Source of the DNA: Coriobacteriales bacterium
GTDB taxonomy: Bacteria; Actinomycetota; Coriobacteriia; Coriobacteriales; UBA8131
DNA: 15,665 bases
Assembly: GCA_031254905.1 (NCBI GenBank)
Contig: JAIRTN010000074.1
Span: 1-15,665, forward strand
Direction of reading: 5' to 3'
The notes below the pieces were generated by a model. That model saw nothing but the letters and a program-made list of their open reading frames with translations, was not told the origin of the DNA and ran no database searches. Of the stretch, positions 7,028 to 13,441 are shown in pieces (within the stretch, counting starts at the first letter, position 1; the number at the start of each line of letters is the position of its first letter). The position numbers were made by a program, and so were the translations under genes.

Positions 7028-8878
7028 TTGATAGGTGAGGATGACATACGGCGGGTTCGTGACGCGACCGACATCGTCGCGCTTGTCAGCGAGCGCGTCA
7101 TCCTCAAGCAACGCGGGCGCGAGTTTTGGGGTTGCTGCCCCTTCCACAACGAGAAAACGCCCTCGTTTAAGGTTGACCCGGCCTCGCAGTTCTACCACTG
7201 TTTTGGCTGCGGTGAAGGCGGCGATGCCTTTAAGTTCGTCATGAAGATGGAAAACGTCGATTTTCCTGATGCCATACGGATGCTCGCGCAGCGAGCCAAT
7301 ATTGAACTTGTTGAGGAGAGAGGCGACGCCACACGCGGAAAGAAGGCGCGCCTCTTTTCCGTCTGTGAGGAGACAGCCGCCTTCTATCACCAGCGTCTTA
7401 TGCGCGTGAAGGATGGCGATACCGACGCGGCACGGGCCTATCTTTCCGGCCGGAGTATGGGTGGCGCGACGGCTCGCCAATGGCAGATTGGTTTTGCCCC
7501 CGGCGGTGGCATGCTCACGCGGCACCTCCAGCAGAAGGGCTTTACGCGCGAGGAACTCATCGAGGCAAACGTCGCCTTTGCTCCGGAGGGCGGCTCACGG
7601 ACCTTGCGCGACCGTTTTTTTAACCGTATTACCTTCCCCATATTTGACATCCAAGGCCGCGTCATCGCCTTTGGCGGGCGCGTTCTTGGCCAAGGGGAGC
7701 CAAAATACCTCAATAGTTCGGACACACCGCTGTTTCATAAGCGCGAAAACCTCTACGCCATCGACAGGGCGAAGGCCCAAATTACCGCACGGGGCTTCGC
7801 GGTTGTGGTCGAAGGTTATACCGACGTTATCGCCATGCACGAGGCGGGTTTTACCAACACCATCGCGACACTCGGAACGGCACTGACGCCCCAGCATCTC
7901 AAGTTGCTCGCGCGTTTTACCGCGCGCGTCCTACTGCTGTTCGACGGCGATGAGGCGGGTTTGCGCGCGGCCGACCGCGCGATAGACCTCATCGGGGCAA
8001 GTGTTTCTTCCGAGAGCAACCGCAGGGCCGATTTGTTTGTCGCCGTGCTTCCAAAAAGCATGGATCCGGCCGATTACTGCGCCAGCGAAGGCGCCGAGGC
8101 GATGCAAAAAGTCCTCGATGGCGCTGTTCCGCTCGTGCGCTTTGCGCTTGACCGCCGCCTTGCGAAGTGGGACCTCACGAAGCCTGAGATGCGGGTTCGT
8201 GCGCTTGAGGACGTCATGCCGATTCTCGTACCCCTCAAGGGCACACTTCTCGCCGCGGACTATCTCAACTACCTTGCCGACGTCTTTGCGGTTGAGTATT
8301 CGGTGGTTCTTGCCGCGCTTGAGAGGGCAAAACCCCTTGCGCCCTACCGCTCGGGCTCAGACGAGACAAAGTCGGAGGCGGGACAGAGTTCTCCCAAGAC
8401 CGCACACCACGAGCCGCCACTTGAGCGCGCCATCGTCTTAGAGCGCGAACTTCTCTTTCTCTACATCGAAGAACCTACGGTTCGCGAACGTCTGTGTGAG
8501 GCCTTTGGTCGCATCCTCTGGAGTGATGAGCGCCACAAGACTGTTGCGGAAACTCTGCTCGGCTTTTCGGCCAACGAGGAGCCCGACGCGCTGCTCTCGC
8601 TTTTGATTGCCCGTCTGCCGGAGGCCGCCGCGTTGCTCTCCGGCACGCGCCTCATGGAGTTTACGGGGCTTGCGCCAAACCGAATGGCAGGCATGCTCAT
8701 GTTCGGCATCAAGGAAAGCCAACTCAAACGGACCATACGCGCCGAGAACGCTCGCCTCCGTCAACTCGCCGACACCGAGGACGCGGCAGTCGCCGCCGAG
8801 CGCGATACGCTGTTCCAGCATATAACCGAACTACAACGCGAATTGGCCGACCTACGCAAACGCTATCGCTCAGAGTAA
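7028..8878 (+). CDS. dnaG: DNA primase
   Basis: DnaG synthesises RNA primers at the replication fork together with the DnaB helicase. The protein is 616 residues. The start is TTG 7028: an in-frame stop lies at 7019-7021, and the sequence MIGEDDIRRVRDATDIV matches the usual DnaG N-terminus. There is no strong ribosome site, which suits a protein made at a low level. The N-terminal zinc domain has C37, H40, C58 and C61 (CPFH and CFGC). The core includes RDRFFNRITFPI at 194-205. The Toprim domain has E262 in VVEGYTD and DGDEAG at 306-311. The C-terminal 180 residues are weakly conserved, as expected for the helicase-binding region. It follows hppA by 49 bp and is convergent with copA. rpoD, often the next gene after dnaG, is not here. 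Confidence 0.96.
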   Translation: MIGEDDIRRVRDATDIVALVSERVILKQRGREFWGCCPFHNEKTPSFKVDPASQFYHCFGCGEGGDAFKFVMKMENVDFPDAIRMLAQRANIELVEERGDATRGKKARLFSVCEETAAFYHQRLMRVKDGDTDAARAYLSGRSMGGATARQWQIGFAPGGGMLTRHLQQKGFTREELIEANVAFAPEGGSRTLRDRFFNRITFPIFDIQGRVIAFGGRVLGQGEPKYLNSSDTPLFHKRENLYAIDRAKAQITARGFAVVVEGYTDVIAMHEAGFTNTIATLGTALTPQHLKLLARFTARVLLLFDGDEAGLRAADRAIDLIGASVSSESNRRADLFVAVLPKSMDPADYCASEGAEAMQKVLDGAVPLVRFALDRRLAKWDLTKPEMRVRALEDVMPILVPLKGTLLAADYLNYLADVFAVEYSVVLAALERAKPLAPYRSGSDETKSEAGQSSPKTAHHEPPLERAIVLERELLFLYIEEPTVRERLCEAFGRILWSDERHKTVAETLLGFSANEEPDALLSLLIARLPEAAALLSGTRLMEFTGLAPNRMAGMLMFGIKESQLKRTIRAENARLRQLADTEDAAVAAERDTLFQHITELQRELADLRKRYRSE

Positions 8879-8901
8879 AGAAGAAGGGGAATACTCAGAA
8901 G

Positions 8902-8913
8902 GTAGGCGCCTAC
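8902..8913. repeat. 12-bp palindrome at the dnaG/copA convergence
   Basis: GTAGGCGCCTAC is a perfect palindrome that covers the copA stop codon (8910-8912) and lies 24 bases after the dnaG stop. No T-run follows on either strand, so it is a poor intrinsic terminator. It is the only dyad seen in the 31-bp gap between the convergent genes and could act weakly in both directions. Confidence 0.4.
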
Positions 8914-11423
8914 TCGAAGCGGTAGCGGCGTAGACGCAGGGCGTTGGTGAGTACGGAAACCGAACTGAGGCTCATGCAGGCGGCGGCGATGATGGGGCTG
9001 AGCAGGGGGCCGCCGAAAAGATAGAGCAGACCGGCGGCGATGGGGATGCCCACCACGTTATACCCAAAGGCCCAAAACAGGTTTTGTTTGATGGTGCGGA
9101 TGGTCCGCTTGGAGAGGTCTATCGCACGCGGCACGTCCATGAGGTCAGAGTGCATGAGGACAATATCCGCGCTCTCGATGGCCACATCCGTTCCAGAGCC
9201 GATGGCGATGCCCAACGAGGCTTGGGCGAGGGCGGGCGCATCGTTGATGCCGTCGCCGACCATGGCAACCTTCCTGCCTCGTTCCTGCTGCCGCGCGACC
9301 TCCTGAGCCTTGTCCTCGGGAAGCACCTCGGCGCGTACGTCGTCGATACCGAGTTTTGAGGCGATGGCTTCCGCGGTACGCCGATTATCCCCGGTCAGCA
9401 GTATGATTTCGATGCCCATAGATTGCAGGCGCTTGATGGCGGCAAGACTTGTGGACTTGGTTGTATCCGCAACGGTGATGATACCGGCGGGTTTTCCGTC
9501 CACGGCAACGTACATCGGCGTCTTGCCCTGAGCCGCGAGCGCGTCCGCCACACCCTCTAGCTGCGACATCGCGATGGAAAACTCATCCATGAGGGTGCGA
9601 TTGCCAACAAGAACTTTTTGTCCGTCGATGACGGCCGCAATGCCACGTCCGGCAAGCGACTCGAAGGAGTCTGTCTTTTGCAAGACAAGCGAGCGCTTAT
9701 TCGCTTCCTCGATGAGCGCCATACCCAAGGGATGCTCAGAGCCTTTCTCAGCCGCGGCGGCAAGGGCGAGGAGGCGGTTTTTCTGGTCTCCCACTATGTT
9801 TGACATCGCGGCGTCATTGCCCACCAGTTCAAAGAGGGCGTGGTCGAGTTGCCGCTTCTTCTCGATGTCTGCCGCGCTGCGGGTGAGCAGGGTATGTGGG
9901 GCGGGGCTTTTGGTGAGGAGGACTGCGTTAGCCTCCCCATTAGTGAGCGCTTCTGCGTCTGTTTCCTGCGTGGCACCGCCGATGTGCAGCGCGTCTTCGA
10001 GCCTCGTGCCAGCGATGGGTACGACGTCCATGACCGAGGGGCGGCCCTCCGTGACCGTGCCGGTTTTGTCGAGTATGACGGTGTTGATGGTGTGCGCGAT
10101 TTCGAGGCCTTCGCCGCTTTTGAGGAGGATGCCCATTTCTGCGCCTTTGCCCGTGCCCACCATGATGGCGGTGGGCGTGGCGAGGCCAAGCGCGCAGGGG
10201 CAGGCGATGACGAGGACGGAAATCGCGATGAGCAGCGCAAATTCTGTGGCGCTTTTGCCCTCGGGAAGCGGAAAGCCGCCGAAGGCCGTTGCGAGGTACC
10301 ACGCGATGCCCACGACGAGCGCGATGGTGCAGACGATGGGCACAAAATAGCCGGCCACGACGTCGGCGAGGCGATTGATGGGGGCCTTGGAGGCCTGCGC
10401 GTCCTCGACGAGTTGGATGATGCGCGCGAGCGCCGTGTCCGTGCCGACCTTGTCCGCGCGAAAAACGATGCTGCCGTTTGTGTTGAGGGAGGCGGCGTAA
10501 ACTGTGTCGCCCGGCTGTTTGTCGACCGGCATGCTTTCGCCCGTGAGCATGGATTCGTCGATGGCGGTGCGCCCCTCCAGCACCGTGCCGTCGACGGGGA
10601 TGCGCGCGCCGGGCCGTACGATGATGGTGTCGCCGGGCTGTACCTCGTCGATGGGCAGCTCTGTTTCTTGGCCGTCTTTGAGGATGAAGGCGGTTTTTGG
10701 CGCGAGTCCCATGAGGCGTTTGATGGCCTCGCTGGCGCGCCCCTTGGACATCGCCTCGAGCGATTTGCCGAGCAAGATGAGCGTGATAATCATGCCGGCG
10801 GTTTCAAAGTACAGCGAGTCGGCGTGGTGATGTGCCTGCATGGGGTCGCCGAACAGCATTTGGCTGATGTGATAGAGGCTGAACAGGAAGGCAGCCGCGG
10901 TGCCGACGGCGATGAGCGTGTCCATATTTGGGCTGCGGCGGATGAGCGAGGCGAAGCCGACGGTGTAGAAGCGGTAGCCGATGCCGATGATGGGCAGGAC
11001 GAGGATGAGTTCGGTCAGCGCGTAGCGAAGCGGGTGCATCATGGGGTCGAGCGAACTGGGGAAGGGGAGGGGGGAGCCGGGAATCATGGGGGCCATCGCA
11101 AGGTAGAACAGGGGGAGGACGAACAGGGCCGCGACGGCAAACTTTGTCCACATCATGCGAATCTCGCGCTGCTTACGGGCGCGGTCTTCGTCGAGGGAGT
11201 CGGCAAGTGAGGTGGAAAGCGCCTCGTAGCCGGCCTTTTCTATCGCCTCATGCAAGGTGGCCATCGACGCGAGTGCGCCGTCGTAGGTGACGGTGGCCTT
11301 CTCGGTCGCAAAGTTGACCGAAACACTTTCGACGCCCTCAACGGCGCCAAGGGCCTTTTCGACGCGCTGTGCGCACACGGCGCAGGTCATCTTGCCTATC
11401 GGTATGCTAAGCGTTGTGGCCAT
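8910..11423 (-). CDS. copA: Copper-exporting P1B-type ATPase
   Basis: CopA uses ATP to pump Cu+ out of the cytoplasm. The protein has 837 residues. It starts at ATG 11423 behind GAGGAGA, which overlaps the stop of the upstream gene; the gap is only 9 bp, so translational coupling is likely. One N-terminal metal-binding domain carries C14 and C17 (MTCAVC). TGES is at 294-297, the membrane CPC site at 408-410, the phosphorylated DKTGT at 452-456, SEHP at 562-565, TGDN at 677-680 and GDGINDAP at 723-730. Tyr and Asn in YNVVGIP (788-794) and MSLSS (817-821) complete the Cu+ signature. A His-rich loop, HHHADSLYFE, spans 198-207. Between DKTGT and SEHP about 105 residues occur where CopA proteins usually have about 35 to 40. 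The extra segment, roughly residues 481-548, is in frame and uninterrupted. Silver transport is also possible for the family. Confidence 0.95.
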   Translation of the reverse strand: MATTLSIPIGKMTCAVCAQRVEKALGAVEGVESVSVNFATEKATVTYDGALASMATLHEAIEKAGYEALSTSLADSLDEDRARKQREIRMMWTKFAVAALFVLPLFYLAMAPMIPGSPLPFPSSLDPMMHPLRYALTELILVLPIIGIGYRFYTVGFASLIRRSPNMDTLIAVGTAAAFLFSLYHISQMLFGDPMQAHHHADSLYFETAGMIITLILLGKSLEAMSKGRASEAIKRLMGLAPKTAFILKDGQETELPIDEVQPGDTIIVRPGARIPVDGTVLEGRTAIDESMLTGESMPVDKQPGDTVYAASLNTNGSIVFRADKVGTDTALARIIQLVEDAQASKAPINRLADVVAGYFVPIVCTIALVVGIAWYLATAFGGFPLPEGKSATEFALLIAISVLVIACPCALGLATPTAIMVGTGKGAEMGILLKSGEGLEIAHTINTVILDKTGTVTEGRPSVMDVVPIAGTRLEDALHIGGATQETDAEALTNGEANAVLLTKSPAPHTLLTRSAADIEKKRQLDHALFELVGNDAAMSNIVGDQKNRLLALAAAAEKGSEHPLGMALIEEANKRSLVLQKTDSFESLAGRGIAAVIDGQKVLVGNRTLMDEFSIAMSQLEGVADALAAQGKTPMYVAVDGKPAGIITVADTTKSTSLAAIKRLQSMGIEIILLTGDNRRTAEAIASKLGIDDVRAEVLPEDKAQEVARQQERGRKVAMVGDGINDAPALAQASLGIAIGSGTDVAIESADIVLMHSDLMDVPRAIDLSKRTIRTIKQNLFWAFGYNVVGIPIAAGLLYLFGGPLLSPIIAAACMSLSSVSVLTNALRLRRYRFE

Positions 11424-11432
11424 GGTGTCTCC

Positions 11433-12659
11433 TCAAGCCTCGGTGACATATATCGTCCCTCGTATCATCCCCATCCAACAACTATAGGAGTATCTTCCCG
11501 GCTTGGTGGGGGTAAACTCGATAATATTGTCGCCAACCGTCAGCGAATGGTCGATGTCGTACTCGGGGATAAAAAAGCGCTTGTTGCAGCCCGTAATGCT
11601 GCCCTCAGCGGCGCTGATATTCCACTTAACCGGCACCCCCGAGCGCACGGTAATAGTAGGATACGTGCCCCGCTCCAGCGTATTGCTCACAAGTTGATAG
11701 CCATCCTCGCTGACAAGTTGCTCCACCTGCGGCGAGGGATGAGGGGCAAAGGCGTCAAAGGGGCTGGGGAGGCCCGAGAGGTTCCAGCCTGTTGAGAACA
11801 TGAAAAAACCAAGTATGGTGATAAGAACGGCACCGGCCGTTGTTGCTATCTCCCTAAACCGCCGTGTCAACAGGGAGCCGAGGAGCCCGAGGCCAAACAT
11901 CAGCGGCACGGTTCCCAGCACAAAGGCGAACATCGAGAGCGCGCCCAAAAGCGCGCTGCCAGTTGAGAGCGCATAAAGCTGCATCGCCTGAAGCGGACCG
12001 CAGGGCATCAACCCGTTGAGCAGACCGATAACGAGGGGACTTTTGCTGCGCTCGCGCTGTTCGTCCATAAACCTGCTCAGTGCTCGAGGCAGCGTGATGT
12101 TGAATTGGCGCAGCCACGGAAAGATACCAAGCAGGATGAGCGCCATTATCACCATAAATACACCGGCGGCAAGCTGTATGACGCCTTTGAAGAAGCCGTC
12201 GAAGGCTATGACCGAACCAAGGGCGCCAATGAGGCCACCGACGAGGGTGTAGGAAACGACGCGCCCGAGGTTGTAGAGCAGGCTTGGGCGTAGCAGCACA
12301 AGAGGCGATGCTGACGTTGCCGGGGTTGCCGGGGTGGTTGGGGCAGCGGGTTTACGGCCGCGTGCTGAGGGTGACGTGGGAGGCGCTTGAGATGTGCTCG
12401 GCGTGCGAGAGAGGGTTTGCGAGAGATTGATGCCACCGCACATCGCAACACAGTGCAGGGAGGTGAACAGGCCGATGATGAAAATCATGAAGTAGCCCAT
12501 ACCTTCACTCACTACGGGAAACGCGCTGAACGCGCGGTTAATACCGAAGTACTGAGCCAAAACGAAGATGGCAAGGGCGAGGATGAGAAGGCCGAGAATT
12601 CGCCGGGTGTCGGCTCGACGTGCCTCCTGCCGTTTGTTTTTAATTCGTTGCTTTCCCAT
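11433..12659 (-). CDS. SafE/UreH-like membrane protein fused to a C-terminal cupredoxin-like domain
   Basis: This is a 408-residue protein starting at ATG 12659 behind GGGGGAA. The basic N-terminus (KQRIKNKRQEARR) is followed by a membrane helix (21-40). A SafE/DsbD-type six-helix domain follows, with HCVAMCGG at 69-76 and NGLMPCG at 215-221, which place C70, C74 and C220 in the membrane. A Pro/Ser/Thr/Ala-rich loop spans 82-120. After the last helix (about 275-290), residues 312-408 look like a small cupredoxin domain with likely copper ligands among C358, H371, C394 and M396/M398 (SCWMGM near the end). The gene is directly upstream of copA on the same strand. Related SafE-cupredoxin proteins occur beside copper ATPases, so handling of copper at or across the membrane is inferred. 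Whether it exports, imports or passes copper to CopA is unknown. Confidence 0.8.
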   Translation of the reverse strand: MGKQRIKNKRQEARRADTRRILGLLILALAIFVLAQYFGINRAFSAFPVVSEGMGYFMIFIIGLFTSLHCVAMCGGINLSQTLSRTPSTSQAPPTSPSARGRKPAAPTTPATPATSASPLVLLRPSLLYNLGRVVSYTLVGGLIGALGSVIAFDGFFKGVIQLAAGVFMVIMALILLGIFPWLRQFNITLPRALSRFMDEQRERSKSPLVIGLLNGLMPCGPLQAMQLYALSTGSALLGALSMFAFVLGTVPLMFGLGLLGSLLTRRFREIATTAGAVLITILGFFMFSTGWNLSGLPSPFDAFAPHPSPQVEQLVSEDGYQLVSNTLERGTYPTITVRSGVPVKWNISAAEGSITGCNKRFFIPEYDIDHSLTVGDNIIEFTPTKPGRYSYSCWMGMIRGTIYVTEA

Positions 12660-12695
12660 GCGTAGATTCCCCCGACAAACCGTCCCAATAAAAAG

Positions 12696-12798
12696 TTGAT
12701 ACCTAAAGAAGCGATATCTTGCCCTATTCCATTGAAGCAGATACTATGAAATACACAAGTAGGCACCTGAACGAAAGATACTATCAGATTGATACTAA
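12696..12798. promoter_or_regulatory. Four GATACTA-like repeats in the divergent region (candidate operator)
   Basis: The motif occurs as TTGATACCTAA (from 12696), AGATACTATG (from 12739), AGATACTATC (from 12776) and TTGATACTAAG (from 12789). The last two form a 14-bp tandem pair. The set covers the control region between the copper pair and the HxlR-type regulator and overlaps the candidate regulator promoter. Direct-repeat or TACTA-containing operators are known for HxlR/DUF24 regulators such as HxlR and YodB. Autoregulation and control of both sides is inferred. Confidence 0.5.
12719..12747 (+). promoter_or_regulatory. Candidate promoter of the HxlR-type regulator
   Basis: TTGCCC (12719-12724) and TACTAT (12742-12747) are separated by 17 bp, each a four-of-six match to sigma70 elements. 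The -10 lies inside one GATACTAT repeat, so a bound repressor would block it. The leader to the start codon would be about 125 nt. No equally good promoter was found for the opposite strand. Confidence 0.4.
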
Positions 12799-12880
12799 GA
12801 ACTCGAGCGACCGACGCCAAGGAGGGTCAGAGGCTCATCGCGACACCTCAGGCTCATATCGGCGACTTAAAGGAGGCACT

Positions 12881-13240
12881 ATGAAGTGCTGCGACACTCG
12901 CGACCTTAATTGTCCTGTTGACGCGACCATCCGCCTTATCGGCGGCAAGTACAAGGCCCTCATCCTGTGGCACCTCGTAGGCGAAACTCTGCGCTTCGGG
13001 CAACTCCAAAAACTTATTCCTCAGGCTACCCCCAAGATGCTCACCCAGCAGTTGCGTGAGATGGAGATGGACAAACTCGTAATCCGTACCGTCTATCCCG
13101 TGGTGCCGCCTAAGGTCGAGTATTCGCTGACCGAGTTCGGTCTCAGTCTTAAGCCCATTCTCAATGCCATGTACCAATGGGGTGCGGGTTATATGGAAGA
13201 TAAGAATCTCACCATCGCCTGTTCCATGAAAGCTCCATGA
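12881..13240 (+). CDS. HxlR/DUF24-family winged-helix transcriptional regulator
   Basis: This is a 119-residue DNA-binding protein. I place the start at ATG 12881, where AAAGGAGG lies just upstream; the frame is open back to 12719, but those residues do not resemble the family. The domain begins [22 protein letters not shown], the typical HxlR opening, with the recognition region [26 protein letters not shown] at about 37-62 and the wing near 63-85 ([19 protein letters not shown]). Cysteines are C3, C4, C11 and C114. C11 corresponds to the N-terminal Cys that YodB-type members use to sense quinones, diamide or other electrophiles. The extra CC at 3-4 could also bind metal. The gene is divergent from the SafE-cupredoxin/copA pair, so control of that pair is likely. 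The inducer (copper, electrophile or disulfide stress) is unknown. Confidence 0.88.
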   Translation: MKCCDTRDLNCPVDATIRLIGGKYKALILWHLVGETLRFGQLQKLIPQATPKMLTQQLREMEMDKLVIRTVYPVVPPKVEYSLTEFGLSLKPILNAMYQWGAGYMEDKNLTIACSMKAP

Positions 13241-13253
13241 AACTCCACGAAAC
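13223..13253. repeat. Three imperfect 10-11 bp tandem repeats over the regulator stop codon
   Basis: TCCATGAAAGC (13223-13233), TCCATGAAAC (13234-13243) and TCCACGAAAC (13244-13253) follow each other directly. The stop codon of the HxlR-type gene is within the second unit, so the last residues of the protein come from the repeats. Slippage could change the C-terminus. Confidence 0.6.
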
Positions 13254-13267
13254 TTGAGACATTTTAC

Positions 13268-13296
13268 TTGTGACCTTCGGCGATAAACCCTATACT
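13268..13296 (+). promoter_or_regulatory. Promoter of rpsA
   Basis: TTGTGA at 13268-13273 and TATACT at 13291-13296 are exactly 17 bp apart, a strong vegetative sigma70-type promoter. Transcription should begin near 13303, giving a leader of about 130 nt before the rpsA start. Confidence 0.75.
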
Positions 13297-13307
13297 GAAT
13301 AGTTACT

Positions 13308-13328
13308 TCTCCGTAGGTGCTGCGGAGA
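13308..13328 (+). promoter_or_regulatory. 5'-end hairpin of the rpsA leader
   Basis: TCTCCG (13308-13313) pairs with CGGAGA (13323-13328) around a 9-nt loop. It begins within about five bases of the predicted transcription start, so it could protect the mRNA 5' end or be part of a regulatory fold. Confidence 0.45.
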
Positions 13329-13351
13329 GAATATACTGTCGGCCCCGAGAC

Positions 13352-13441
13352 ATGTTTCACGTGTACGTTCATCGAAGTGCGTTCATGGTGGAGAGCATGA
13401 TGGACGGGGCCCCTAATCGAAAGGGGTCCACCTTTGAGTGA
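13352..13441 (+). other. Upstream ORF overlapping the rpsA start codon
   Basis: ATG 13352 opens a 29-codon frame (MFHVYVHRSAFMVESMMDG...). It ends at TGA 13439-13441, five bases past the rpsA TTG (13434-13436), in a different frame. Internal starts at ATG 13397 and 13400 have GGAG a few bases upstream and would give a 13-14 residue peptide ending at the same stop. A ribosome finishing here would be placed over the rpsA start, which suggests translational coupling. Not shown to be translated. Confidence 0.35.
13402..13429 (+). promoter_or_regulatory. Hairpin masking the rpsA ribosome binding site
   Basis: CCCCT (13410-13414) pairs with AGGGG (13422-13426), which is the likely ribosome site of rpsA, around a 7-nt loop. 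GGA (13402-13404) and TCC (13427-13429) can extend the stem beyond a bulge. Masking of the site would allow control by translation of the upstream ORF or by S1 itself; S1 autoregulation is known in E. coli, but there the leader is different. Confidence 0.45.

Noticed and set aside
9840..11210. 456-codon plus-strand open frame opposite copA
   Set aside because: It is Gly/Asp/Glu/Ala-rich without any family pattern, while the minus strand carries all P1B ATPase motifs. It is a shadow of copA.
12719..12880. 54-residue N-terminal extension of the HxlR-type protein
   Set aside because: The extension has no family similarity, includes the repeat-rich control region, and a very strong ribosome site precedes the internal ATG at 12881.
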